DNA of 64,000 nucleotides from Halolamina litorea (GTDB lineage Archaea; Halobacteriota; Halobacteria; Halobacteriales; Haloferacaceae), in NCBI RefSeq assembly GCF_026616205.1, contig NZ_JANHGR010000003.1:124001-188000 (forward strand), read 5' to 3'. Below the pieces are notes generated by a model. The model was given only the letters and a program-made list of their open reading frames with translations. It made no database searches and had not been told where the DNA came from. Every line of letters begins with the position of its first letter. Positions within the stretch are counted from its first letter, which is position 1. Positions 49,738 through 58,137 of the stretch are shown here, one piece after another. The position numbers and the translations under genes are program-made.

Positions 49738-50178
49738 ATGCCGATCGATATCGAGGCGCCGAGCCCCCCCGACCTGACGAATCGTTCGCTACCGAGCGGG
49801 ATCGACCCGACGGACGTGACCGACAGCACTGGTGACCTCCGCCGTGAGGAGTTGGAGACGGCACTGCGAGAGGGTGCGTGGGACGACGCCTTCGGCGAAT
49901 GGACCGAGTACACGGACCTGAACGAGGCGGAGTACCGCGCGGTCCACGACGCCGGCCTCGTCGAGTCGCTTGACTTCTACTGGGACCCCGTGGAGGGTGG
50001 CGTCCGGTTCGAGCTCCCGTCGATCCCCGATGGGCTCGGCGACGACGGCAGCCTGTCCAGCCTCGCCAGCACGGAGCTCGCCGACCTCGGCGAGACGGTC
50101 CGGAAGGTCCTCGAGGGCGGCTATATCGACTGGAGCGAGCTGGAGACCGATGAACAGGAGATGGACGAAAACCTCTAG
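49738..50178 (+). CDS. Acidic hypothetical protein
   Basis: 146 residues. MPIDIEAPSPPDLTNRSLPS, ELETALREGAWDDAFGEWTE, YTDLNEAEYRAVHDAGLVES, then LDFYWDPVEGGVRFELPSIP and a helical ELADLGETVRKVLEGGYIDW. Very acidic, cytoplasmic, no recognised domain. Followed 13 bases later by an ACCTGAGGT palindrome of the par-like class. Its function is unknown. Confidence 0.6.
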   Translation: MPIDIEAPSPPDLTNRSLPSGIDPTDVTDSTGDLRREELETALREGAWDDAFGEWTEYTDLNEAEYRAVHDAGLVESLDFYWDPVEGGVRFELPSIPDGLGDDGSLSSLASTELADLGETVRKVLEGGYIDWSELETDEQEMDENL

Positions 50179-50190
50179 GCAGCCATGTTG

Positions 50191-50237
50191 GCTACGGTGG
50201 CTCAGTCACCTGAGGTACCTAATGTAAGTCTGGTAGC
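50191..50237. repeat. Remote copy of par-like palindrome ACCTGAGGT
   Basis: AGTCACCTGAGGTACCTAAT shares 14 bases, AGTCACCTNAGGTA, with the site at 40844-40857 before parA; it lies in the spacer before the threonine deaminase gene. Confidence 0.6.
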
Positions 50238-50338
50238 TTCGGATCCGGTTCGCGCCGGCGCTGTGGCCACGCCCTCCTCAGGGCGCAGTTGCGTTTTCAC
50301 CCGAACGCTTAGTAGCCGACGGCCACAGCGTCGAGAGC

Positions 50339-51370
50339 ATGACTGCTGGGTACGAGCCGGTCGATTCACCCGACGAGACGACCGTCTTCCCCTACCACGA
50401 CCTTGAACCGCCGACGACGGCAGACATCTATCGCGCGCGCCGTGTCGTCGACCGCCACCTCCCCCGGACGCCGCTCGTGCGGAGCGAAGCTCTCTCCGCC
50501 GAGTTCGACGCCGACGTCTACCTCAAGCGGGAGGACACCCTGCCGACGGGGGCGTTCAAAGTCCGAGGCGGGCTCTACCTGGCTTCGGGGCTCGACCCCG
50601 AGTTCCACGAACAGGGGCTGATCGCCGCGAGCACCGGGAACCACGGCCAGTCGGTCGCCTACGCCGGCCGGACGTTCGACGTGCCCGTTACCGTCGTCGT
50701 CCCCGAGGACGCCAACCCCTCGAAGGTGACCGCGATGGAGCGACTGGGCGCCGAGGTGCTGTTCCACGGTGAGACGTTCGACGACGCCCGCGAGCACGCT
50801 GAGGAACTGGCGACGGCCAAGCCCTACCGCTACGTCCACTCGGCCAACGAACCCGCGCTCGTCGCCGGTGTCGGCACTGCGGGGCTCGAAGTCGTCGAGG
50901 ACCTGCCGGAGATCGACCACCTCTTCTGCCCGGTCGGCGGCGGGTCGAGCGCTACCGGTTACTGCCTCACCGTCGGCGCGCTCACCGACGCGACGGTCAC
51001 GGGGGTTCAGTCCGCGGCCGCGCCGGCGATGCACCGCGCGTGGTCGGAGGGCACGCTCGCGCCACACGAGCGCATGGAGACGTTCGCGGAAGGGATCGCC
51101 ACGCGGGTCCCGTTCGCGCTGACCACGGAGGTGCTCCGGGAGCGACTCGACGCGTTCGAACTCGTCGAGGAGTCGGCCATCGAACGCGGCGCTCGCGACC
51201 TGTTCGTCGATGATCGCATCCCCGCAGAAGGCGCGTGCGCGGCGAGTCTGGCGGCGATGCGCCAGCAGCGCGACGCGATCCGTGGCGACACCGTCGTTTT
51301 CCCGATCTCCGGGGGAAACGTCTCGCCGGACCTGTTGCGGACGCTCCTCGACGGTAGCTCCCTCGAGTGA
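50339..51370 (+). CDS. Threonine/serine ammonia-lyase-type PLP enzyme
   Basis: 343 residues. PLP lysine in DTLPTGAFKVRGGLYLASGL, ASTGNHGQSVAYAGRTFDVP, FCPVGGGSSATGYCLTVGAL and VVFPISGGNVSPDLLRTLL. Fold type II threonine dehydratase without an ACT regulatory domain, so a catabolic or unregulated isoform is likely: threonine to 2-oxobutyrate and ammonia. Serine racemase/dehydratase activity cannot be excluded. It is single and preceded by the par-like palindrome and a promoter. Confidence 0.87.
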   Translation: MTAGYEPVDSPDETTVFPYHDLEPPTTADIYRARRVVDRHLPRTPLVRSEALSAEFDADVYLKREDTLPTGAFKVRGGLYLASGLDPEFHEQGLIAASTGNHGQSVAYAGRTFDVPVTVVVPEDANPSKVTAMERLGAEVLFHGETFDDAREHAEELATAKPYRYVHSANEPALVAGVGTAGLEVVEDLPEIDHLFCPVGGGSSATGYCLTVGALTDATVTGVQSAAAPAMHRAWSEGTLAPHERMETFAEGIATRVPFALTTEVLRERLDAFELVEESAIERGARDLFVDDRIPAEGACAASLAAMRQQRDAIRGDTVVFPISGGNVSPDLLRTLLDGSSLE

Positions 51371-51402
51371 GCATCGCCCGTTGTTGGCTGTGATGTCCCG
51401 TC

Positions 51403-51825
51403 TCAGTACGGTGGTGATTCGGCCTCGATCACCCCAGAGAGTTCGTCAAGTTCGTCGGCGAGCATGACCACGAGGTCGTCGAGGGTGATGATCCCCGCGA
51501 CGGCACCGTCCCCGTCGACGACCGGCAGCCGTCGTACCGAGCTATCGTGTAGGGTCCTGATCGCGTCGAACACGCCCGTATCGAGATCGACGGTGACGGG
51601 CGTCTCCGTCATGATGTCACCGGCGGTCACCGCAGACGGGTCGCCCCGTGGTTCGAGTACGCCCATCACGAGGTCGCGGTCGGTCACGATCCCGACGGGC
51701 TCGCCGTCGTTCTCGATGACGACGCTCCCGACGTTCTCCTCTTTCATCACCGTTGCGAGGTTCCCGGCTGACTGGTCACGGTGTGCGGTCATCACGTCCG
51801 TTCGTACGAGGTCTTGGATCGGCAT
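51403..51825 (-). CDS. Two-CBS-domain protein
   Basis: 140 residues: CBS1 is VRTDVMTAHRDQSAGNLATV, NVGSVVIENDGEPVGIVTDR; CBS2 is ITAGDIMTETPVTVDLDTGV... VRRLPVVDGDGAVAGIITLD (names abbreviated from the sequence). A Bateman module alone, which usually binds an adenosine ligand and regulates another protein. The partner is not adjacent. It converges with the threonine deaminase gene. Confidence 0.92.
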   Translation of the reverse strand: MPIQDLVRTDVMTAHRDQSAGNLATVMKEENVGSVVIENDGEPVGIVTDRDLVMGVLEPRGDPSAVTAGDIMTETPVTVDLDTGVFDAIRTLHDSSVRRLPVVDGDGAVAGIITLDDLVVMLADELDELSGVIEAESPPY

Positions 51826-51983
51826 TGTGCTTCAGTAGAAGGTGGCCGGGAGTCCCTCAATAGTATAGACACGATTCTGGCCGGGCGCGAATCCAGACCG
51901 CTACTAACCTCGGCGTAGGCCGGTGCTTCACGGCGGACGTGTTATCGGACAACACTTTTCGAGTGAGCGGCCCTACCGACGGT

Positions 51984-52559
51984 ATGGCATCGATCCTGGT
52001 GTATTACGGAACCGGCGAAGGGCAGACTGCGACGGTCGCCGAACGGCTGGCGGCGACGCTGGACGAGCGGGGCCACGACGCGACGGTGGTCGATGCGGCC
52101 ACTCGGCCCATCGACCTCGACATCGCCGACTTCGATGCAGTCCTCGTCGGCACGTCCATCCACATGGGTGACCCACAGCAGTCGGTCGTCCAGTTCGTCT
52201 CGGCGAACGCCGAGGCCCTGGCAGAGCGCCCGACGGGGCTGTTCCAACTGTCGCTGTCGTCGGCCACCGACGACCCCGAGGGCCGCGCCGCTGCCGCCGA
52301 CTACGTCGACTCGTTCGTCGAGCAGACGGACTGGCAGCCCGACCGCATCGGGCTGTTCGGCGGGGCGCTCCGCTACTCGGAGTACGGCTTCTTGAAGCGC
52401 CTCGTCATGAAGCGCATCGCCAAGGATGCCACCGGCGACACCGACACCAGCCGGGACTACGAGTACACCGACTGGCACGAGGTCGAGGCGTTCGCAAACG
52501 ACTTCTCGGCGTTCGTCGAGGGCCGGTTGGGCGAGCGCCCGCCGGCCGACGACGGCTGA
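51984..52559 (+). CDS. Flavodoxin-domain protein (HemG-like)
   Basis: 191 residues from MASILVYYGTGEGQTATVAE. The FMN phosphate loop GTGEGQTATV, ADFDAVLVGTSIHMGDPQQS, LFQLSLSSATDDPEG, YVDSFVEQTDWQPDRIGLFG and GALRYSEYGFLKRLVMKRIA match the flavodoxin-like protoporphyrinogen oxidase/HemG branch. Activity on protoporphyrinogen is uncertain in archaea; it may be a general flavodoxin. Start chosen at MASIL because the fold begins there. Confidence 0.85.
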   Translation: MASILVYYGTGEGQTATVAERLAATLDERGHDATVVDAATRPIDLDIADFDAVLVGTSIHMGDPQQSVVQFVSANAEALAERPTGLFQLSLSSATDDPEGRAAAADYVDSFVEQTDWQPDRIGLFGGALRYSEYGFLKRLVMKRIAKDATGDTDTSRDYEYTDWHEVEAFANDFSAFVEGRLGERPPADDG

Positions 52560-52665
52560 GGTCTCAGCGTCGCCTCCCGCCGTTCCTGCCCGCTGGTCCA
52601 CTCCCGTTCTCGCCCGCCGAGGCGTGTCGTCGATATTGAAGGTCTCTGGGACCGTTCGTTCCCGT

Positions 52666-53202
52666 ATGGAACAGCGCAACGACGGCCAGGGGACCGAGAG
52701 CGAGGAGTTCCCGGCCTACGGTCCGGTAGAGGCGGTGTTCGGCTACATCCTGTTCTACGCTCTCGTCGACCGAGCGACGCCGGTCGTCGTCGACGTGCTG
52801 GCCGGTACCGGGCTGTCGGCCTCGTCGGTCCGGTTCGGGTTCGCGGCGCTGCTGTGGTTCGTGCTCGTCGTGAGCGTCGTCGACGAACTCCGCCGGCAGT
52901 TGGCAGCGCTCGGGATCGGCAGCTACGAGCCGGATCTGCGCGTCTGGTCGCGGGTGACGCCGTCGTCGGTGCGGACTGCGGGCTATGTCGCCGCGTTGGT
53001 CCTCGGCGTTACCCTCGCGTCGCTGACGTTCGACCGTGCCTTCGAGACGGTGCTCGCGCTGCTCACGCTGTTCGTCGACGGGGCGTCGATCAGCGTCCTC
53101 GACGCCGTCGCGACGGTCGTCTTCTTCGCCGCCTACGGCGCTGCGACTCACTCGCTCGACCGACTCGTCATCGGCGTCGTTCGGGCGCTCACGCCCCGCT
53201 GA
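52666..53202 (+). CDS. Membrane protein of unknown function
   Basis: 178 residues from MEQRNDGQGTESEEFPAYGP. Four hydrophobic helices at about 25-45, 52-72, 105-125 and 140-160 (for example FAALLWFVLVVSVVDELRRQ, AGYVAALVLGVTLASLTFD). No family recognised; possibly an uncharacterised haloarchaeal channel-like protein. It converges with pitA. Confidence 0.6.
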   Translation: MEQRNDGQGTESEEFPAYGPVEAVFGYILFYALVDRATPVVVDVLAGTGLSASSVRFGFAALLWFVLVVSVVDELRRQLAALGIGSYEPDLRVWSRVTPSSVRTAGYVAALVLGVTLASLTFDRAFETVLALLTLFVDGASISVLDAVATVVFFAAYGAATHSLDRLVIGVVRALTPR

Positions 53203-53257
53203 GCCCGGCTGAGTCCCGCCAGTCGAAGCACCTGTCGCCGGCGGGACCCCGTGCCGG

Positions 53258-54433
53258 CTACGGCGTGCCGGCGATCGGGAGGAACGTGAACGTCACGTAG
53301 GAGAGCGCGGTCGCTACGGACGGGCCGATGATCCAGAACGCGACGAAGCGGACCACCGAAGACGGGTCGAACAGCTGTTGAGCCTCGCGGATGTTCGTCG
53401 GGTCCTCCTGCCCGACTGGGGGGACCTCGTCGTCGGTCTCGGCGGCGACCGCGCTCACCGATATCTCGGTGTCGATGTCCTGCTTGACGAGGTCGGGCGC
53501 GCTCACGGGTCGCGTCGCGCGACCCCAGCCGAGGCCGACGATGCACATCACCGTCGAGAGCGCCAGGCTCATCGGGATCCCGAGCGCCGACGCGACGGTG
53601 GTGATGCTCGCGGCCACGACCATCACGATGGTCGCCGCCAGCAGCGGCAGGTCCGTGAGGTCGTTCCCGACCGACTCCATCGTCCGGCGCGCGATGGTGA
53701 ACGCGCCCAGTCCGATCGCGGCGGTCCCGAGGTAGACGGCGTTGTTGACGCCGATCAGCTCCCCGCCGACCAGTGGCGCGACCGCGTTGGCGACGTTGCT
53801 CGCGCCGGCGCTGAAGGACATGTAGCACGCGATGGCCAACACTACCAGCGTACTGACCGCTTCCTTCGGGGTCGTCCCGGGCCCGAGCGTCGGCGTGGGG
53901 ATCGCGCCGGAGCGGTCGAGCGTGAACAGCGGCCCCTCGGACTGTTCGAGCGCGAACCGCTTGTCGAGGTACGGGTAGAAGTACCGGCCGATGAGCCCGC
54001 CGGTCCAGAAGCCGAGGACTGGCGCGATGATCCACCACATCATGATCGAGCCGATGACGGCGTAGTCGAGTTGGTTCGTCGCCAGCCCCAGGCCGGCGAT
54101 AGCGCCGACGGCGGTCATCGACGTGGAGACGGGGACGCCGTAGAGGTTCGCCAGCAGCATCCCGAGTCCGATGAACGCCAAGACGACGATACTCGCCTCC
54201 GGCGAGAACATCGACTGGGGGACCAGGTCGCCGCCGAGCGTGTCGATCACGTTCCGACCGACCGTCCAGCCCCCGAGGAACACGAAGAACGTCATCAGGG
54301 CTGCCGCGCCGGTCTTGTTCATGATCCGCGCGCCGACGGGGGGACCCCACGCGACGCCCGTCGACGACCCACCGATGTTGAAGCCGACGAACGCGGCTGC
54401 GACGACTGCAACCAGCAATAAGAGAGAAACCAT
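53258..54433 (-). CDS. Inorganic phosphate transporter (PiT family)
   Basis: 391 residues from MVSLLLLVAVVAAAFVGFNI. The duplicated PiT topology is visible: AAAFVGFNIGGSSTGVAWGP, YGVPVSTSMTAVGAIAGLGL, then a cytoplasmic loop (residues about 155-195) and the second half AIACYMSFSAGASNVANAVA, LGIPMSLALSTVMCIVGLGW. It uses Na+ or H+ to import phosphate. It is divergent from a UspA gene, a pairing that suggests nutrient-stress coupling. Confidence 0.9.
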   Translation of the reverse strand: MVSLLLLVAVVAAAFVGFNIGGSSTGVAWGPPVGARIMNKTGAAALMTFFVFLGGWTVGRNVIDTLGGDLVPQSMFSPEASIVVLAFIGLGMLLANLYGVPVSTSMTAVGAIAGLGLATNQLDYAVIGSIMMWWIIAPVLGFWTGGLIGRYFYPYLDKRFALEQSEGPLFTLDRSGAIPTPTLGPGTTPKEAVSTLVVLAIACYMSFSAGASNVANAVAPLVGGELIGVNNAVYLGTAAIGLGAFTIARRTMESVGNDLTDLPLLAATIVMVVAASITTVASALGIPMSLALSTVMCIVGLGWGRATRPVSAPDLVKQDIDTEISVSAVAAETDDEVPPVGQEDPTNIREAQQLFDPSSVVRFVAFWIIGPSVATALSYVTFTFLPIAGTP

Positions 54434-54530
54434 ACCGTAAGTTAGCGAAATTCTGTATGTATGCGTTTCGGCTCCACAACCGTCTCGCACGTGGCTACTG
54501 ATTTATCACCTCGGGTGTGCAACACCGGAT

Positions 54531-54950
54531 ATGGTCGAACGCGTGCTGGTCCCCATGGACGACTCGGACCTCGCCGAGCAGGCGCTCAGATACGCGCTCG
54601 AAACACACCCCGACGCCGAGATCGTGGTACTTCACATCGTCGGCGAGCCGTCGCCGATGATGGGGGGCGCGGTCGGCCTCGCCCTCGAGGGGGACATCGA
54701 GACCGCGGCGAAGGAACACGCCTCCGAGGTGCTCGACCGGGCACGCGAGATCGGCGACTCCTACGGGATCGACGTGGAGACTGAGGTAGCCTGGGGGAGC
54801 CCGGCGAAACTGATCGTCAAGCGCGCCGCCGACTTCGACACGGTCGTGATCGGCAGCCACGGCGGCTCCATCGCCGAGCGTATCTTCGTCGGGAACGTCG
54901 CCCGGACGGTGTTCCGTCGCTCGCCGGTCCCCGTCACCGTGGTTCGGTAG
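54531..54950 (+). CDS. Universal stress protein (UspA family)
   Basis: 139 residues. MVERVLVPMDDSDLAEQALR, EIVVLHIVGEPSPMMGG, KEHASEVLDRAREIGDSYGI, and the nucleotide loop VIGSHGGSIAERIFVGNVAR. It binds ATP in the A-type USP manner. It is divergent from pitA across 97 bases. Confidence 0.92.
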   Translation: MVERVLVPMDDSDLAEQALRYALETHPDAEIVVLHIVGEPSPMMGGAVGLALEGDIETAAKEHASEVLDRAREIGDSYGIDVETEVAWGSPAKLIVKRAADFDTVVIGSHGGSIAERIFVGNVARTVFRRSPVPVTVVR

Positions 54951-55060
54951 CCACCTACCCACGGATCGATAGCCTGCTGCCGACGGGCCGGCGGGTCCCG
55001 GCTGTGGGGCCGTGCCACCGACGGGTAGTTTTTCACCGATGGCGCTGCACTCCTACCTGA

Positions 55061-57334
55061 ATGTCGGACCTCCTCGATGCGGCCGTCGGCGCGTTCCTCG
55101 CCGGCGACGACCCCATCCTTCTCTCGACACCCGGTGTCGAGTCGCTCCCCGGCGACGCCGATGAGCCACCCATCGGCGCGGCTCTCGACCGACTCCAGGC
55201 CTACGACTCGCTGGTCACCGACGACGGCACCGTCCTCCTCCCGCTGCACGAACGCGACTCGGCAGAACTCACAGGTGAGTACGTCGAGTACCGCCCGAGC
55301 GGCCTCGCCCCGACGTACGTCTATCGGGATACGGCCACGGACGCGCAGGCCCGACTCGACCCCGGAAAGATCGCGGGGACGACGGTGGGCTGGCGCCTCC
55401 GCTTTTGGACCGAGGCGTTCGACCCGCCGACGCCGCCGTCCTACGCGAGTGAGGGCGCGGATGAGGGGTCCAACGCGGTCCGTGCGGAGCCGGTCGTCAC
55501 GATGGACGACGACGAGCGGGAATCGTTCCACGAGGAACTGGTCGATTCCGTCGAGAGCCTCCGCGGACGGGACCGTGTCGACACCCGCGAAGCCCTGGCC
55601 GAACGGGGCTATCGGTACGTCAGCCGCACGGAGGGTGGGATCGAGGAGACCATCTACACCGGCCGGCGGGTGACCCAGTCCCACGGCACCGTCGAGGTGT
55701 TTACCATCCCCGAAGAGGAGGACGGCGAACGGCGCTTCGACATCCCCGGCGAGCACGACATCTACCCGGATTCGGAGGTGCTGGTGGTCCCGAACCCGGA
55801 CGCCTCGACGGTCTGGATCGACCGGGACGAGACGCCGTTCCCGGCCGAGGCCCGCGTCGCGTTCGCCGAGGACGGCGCCGTCGGCCTCTCCTTTTTCGAG
55901 GACCGCTCGCCCGACCCCGAGACCCTCCGGCGGTACTTCTCCGACGACCGCGCGGTGTTCTCGGTGCTCGCGCTGCTCAACGGCGTCCCCTACGACCGCG
56001 AACGATCGGGGATCGAGTCGGTCCGCTCGACACCCGAGAAGTGGGACGTGCTGACCGGCCAGCAGTCCCTCGGTTTCACCCCCGCGTTCACCGTCGACGT
56101 GGACACCGATCTCGCGTTGAACGAGTTCCAGGAAACGGCCGTCTCGCGTGCGCTCCGGGCCCGTGACGTGTACTGCATCCACGGTCCTCCGGGGACCGGC
56201 AAGACCCGGACGCTGATGGCCATCGTCCAGCAGGCTGTCGCCGACGGGCAGCGCGTGCTCGCCTGTGCCCACTCGAACCAGGCGGTCGACAACCTCCTCG
56301 TCGGTGCCAGTTCGGCCGACGACCCCGACCCCGGAACGCTCCACGCGATGGCCGTCGACGACGACCACGAGGAGATCGACATCCGGCGGGTCGGCCACCC
56401 AGAAAGCGACCTCGTCGCGGACCGCTACACCGACGGCCCCGTCGCCGAGGCGGACGTGGTCGGCGCGACGACGAGCATGGCCAGCCGGTTCGACGTGGAC
56501 GAGTTCGACATCGCCGTCCTCGACGAGGCGACGCAGGCCTCGATCCCGGCGAGCACGATCCCCTACGCCTGTGCCGAGCGACTGGTGCTCGCCGGCGACC
56601 ACAAGCAGCTACCGCCCTTCGCCTCCGACGAGCTCGAACAGCGCGAGGCCGAGGTCTCCCTGTTCGAGCACCTCCTCGATACGTACGACGACGGTGTCAG
56701 CACGATGCTTCGCCGACAGTACCGCATGCACGAGCGCATCGTCGACTTCCCCAACGAGGCGTTCTACGACGGGCAACTGGAGACCGCCGACCGCAACCGC
56801 GGGTGGACGATCGACGATTTGGACCCGATCGTCGCCTACGACGTGGCCGGCGGCGAGGACCGAACCTCCGGGAAATCCTACCGTAACCCCGCGGAGGCCG
56901 AGATCGTCGCCGACGAGGTCCAACGCCTGCGCGAGCACGGCGTCCCCCAGTCGGACATCGGCGTCATCACGCCCTACACCGGCCAGATCAGCTGCATCAA
57001 GAGCGCCCTCGCGGATGTCGACGCCCGGACGCGCGGGATCAAGGTCAACACCGTCGACTCCTTCCAGGGCAGCGAGCGCGAGGCGATCGTCCTCTCGCTC
57101 GTTCGGTCGAACGACCGCGGGAGTTCGGGCTTCCTCACCTTCGGCGACGAGGGCGAGCGTCGACTGAACGTCTCGCTGACCCGTGCGAAACGCCGCCTCG
57201 TCGTCGTCGGCGACTGGGAAACCCTCGGAACCGTCGGCCGCCACCGCGACCCCGAGGACTCCTGTGCGGACGTGTACGCGGCGCTTCGGGAGGCCCTCCC
57301 GATCGAGAAAGCCCCGACGGGAACCGTGTCGTAG
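55061..57334 (+). CDS. UPF1/Dna2-like superfamily 1 helicase
   Basis: 757 residues. The N-terminal ~350 residues form a haloarchaeal extension with beta-rich segments (YVEYRPSGLAPTYVYRDTAT, VTQSHGTVEVFTIPEEEDG). The motor carries Walker A CIHGPPGTGKTRTLMAIVQQ (about 372-391), motif Ia CAHSNQAVDNLL, Walker B FDIAVLDEATQASIPASTIP, motif III LVLAGDHKQLPPF, motif IV LRRQYRMHERIVDFPNEAFY, motif V VNTVDSFQGSEREAIVLSLV and motif VI NVSLTRAKRRLVVVGD. It is a 5'-3' SF1B-type RNA/DNA helicase, all motifs intact. It follows a UspA gene in the same direction without obvious coupling. Confidence 0.92.
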   Translation: MSDLLDAAVGAFLAGDDPILLSTPGVESLPGDADEPPIGAALDRLQAYDSLVTDDGTVLLPLHERDSAELTGEYVEYRPSGLAPTYVYRDTATDAQARLDPGKIAGTTVGWRLRFWTEAFDPPTPPSYASEGADEGSNAVRAEPVVTMDDDERESFHEELVDSVESLRGRDRVDTREALAERGYRYVSRTEGGIEETIYTGRRVTQSHGTVEVFTIPEEEDGERRFDIPGEHDIYPDSEVLVVPNPDASTVWIDRDETPFPAEARVAFAEDGAVGLSFFEDRSPDPETLRRYFSDDRAVFSVLALLNGVPYDRERSGIESVRSTPEKWDVLTGQQSLGFTPAFTVDVDTDLALNEFQETAVSRALRARDVYCIHGPPGTGKTRTLMAIVQQAVADGQRVLACAHSNQAVDNLLVGASSADDPDPGTLHAMAVDDDHEEIDIRRVGHPESDLVADRYTDGPVAEADVVGATTSMASRFDVDEFDIAVLDEATQASIPASTIPYACAERLVLAGDHKQLPPFASDELEQREAEVSLFEHLLDTYDDGVSTMLRRQYRMHERIVDFPNEAFYDGQLETADRNRGWTIDDLDPIVAYDVAGGEDRTSGKSYRNPAEAEIVADEVQRLREHGVPQSDIGVITPYTGQISCIKSALADVDARTRGIKVNTVDSFQGSEREAIVLSLVRSNDRGSSGFLTFGDEGERRLNVSLTRAKRRLVVVGDWETLGTVGRHRDPEDSCADVYAALREALPIEKAPTGTVS

Positions 57335-57399
57335 CGCACCGGCCGAAATCCAGCCGTTCGTCGTGTCTTCCTCGTGGCTCCCCGCGAGCCACGCCGAGG

Positions 57400-57765
57400 C
57401 TACAGCCGCCAGAGCAGCGACCGAAGTTTGTAGAGCAGCGAGCCGTTCTGGTAGCCGCGCCACCCGCTCATGCCGCCCGAGAGCGTGCTCGCGTCGTAGC
57501 CCTCCTCGACGAGCAGGTCCGTCGCTCGGCGGGCGACGACGCCCATCTTACAGACCACGACGATCTCCTCGTCCCGGGGCAGCGTATCGAGCCGCGCCCG
57601 CAGCGTGCTGTCGTCGCCCGCTCGGAGGTCGTCGTACACCGGGACGTTGTGACTCCCCTCGATGGCCCCCGACTCGTAGGCCGACTGCGGCCGGATGTCG
57701 AGCACGTACGGCTCGTCGCCGCCGTCGAGACGGCTCGCAAGCTCGGCGGGTCGAACGTCGCTCAT
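57400..57765 (-). CDS. Rhodanese-like sulfurtransferase
   Basis: 121 residues. The single rhodanese domain has SRLDGGDEPYVLDIRPQSAY, AIEGSHNVPVYDDLRAGD, the catalytic-loop VVVCKMGVVARRATDLLVEE with Cys about 79, and LSGGMSGWRGY. It transfers sulfur from thiosulfate or a persulfide. The active loop CKMGVVA is typical of rhodanese rather than a phosphatase. It converges with the helicase gene. Confidence 0.9.
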   Translation of the reverse strand: MSDVRPAELASRLDGGDEPYVLDIRPQSAYESGAIEGSHNVPVYDDLRAGDDSTLRARLDTLPRDEEIVVVCKMGVVARRATDLLVEEGYDASTLSGGMSGWRGYQNGSLLYKLRSLLWRL

Positions 57766-57864
57766 TATCTACTGTCGGCCCCGCGGCGGCAAAACCACAC
57801 CGGTACTGGCGACGCCATTAGCACGGTGAGGTTTAACACACAGCGTTCGCTACTTTGGGACGGC

Positions 57865-58107
57865 ATGACATCCGTCGAAATCGAGTACTGCGTTCCGTGT
57901 GGCCACCTCCAGCGAGCACAGGACCTGGAAGCGTCGATCCTCGAAGCGTACGGCCTCGGCGTCGACCGCGTCGCGCTCGTGACCGGCGACGGCGGCGTCT
58001 TCGAGGTCAGCGTGGACGGCGAGACGATATTCGACGTGGAAGAGGACGAGTACGACGCCGACGCGATTGTCGACGAGGTCGGCACGCACGTCGGCGCGAC
58101 CGCGTAG
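57865..58107 (+). CDS. Rdx/SelT-SelW-like thioredoxin-fold protein
   Basis: 80 residues from MTSVEIEYCVPCGHLQRAQD. The CVPC redox pair, the helix RAQDLEASILEAYGLGVDRV and FEVSVDGETIFDVEEDEYDA match the Rdx (SelW/SelT/SelH-type) family of small oxidoreductases, without selenocysteine. Function unclear in archaea. It stands next to the rhodanese gene on the other strand (99-base gap), so the two sulfur-linked proteins might share regulation. Confidence 0.85.
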   Translation: MTSVEIEYCVPCGHLQRAQDLEASILEAYGLGVDRVALVTGDGGVFEVSVDGETIFDVEEDEYDADAIVDEVGTHVGATA

Positions 58108-58137
58108 CTCCGGCCGGATCCCGGTCCGATACCGACG

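Noticed and set aside
54761-56602. 613-codon frame opposite the helicase gene
   Set aside because: No recognisable domain; it is the reverse-strand shadow of SF1 helicase motifs.
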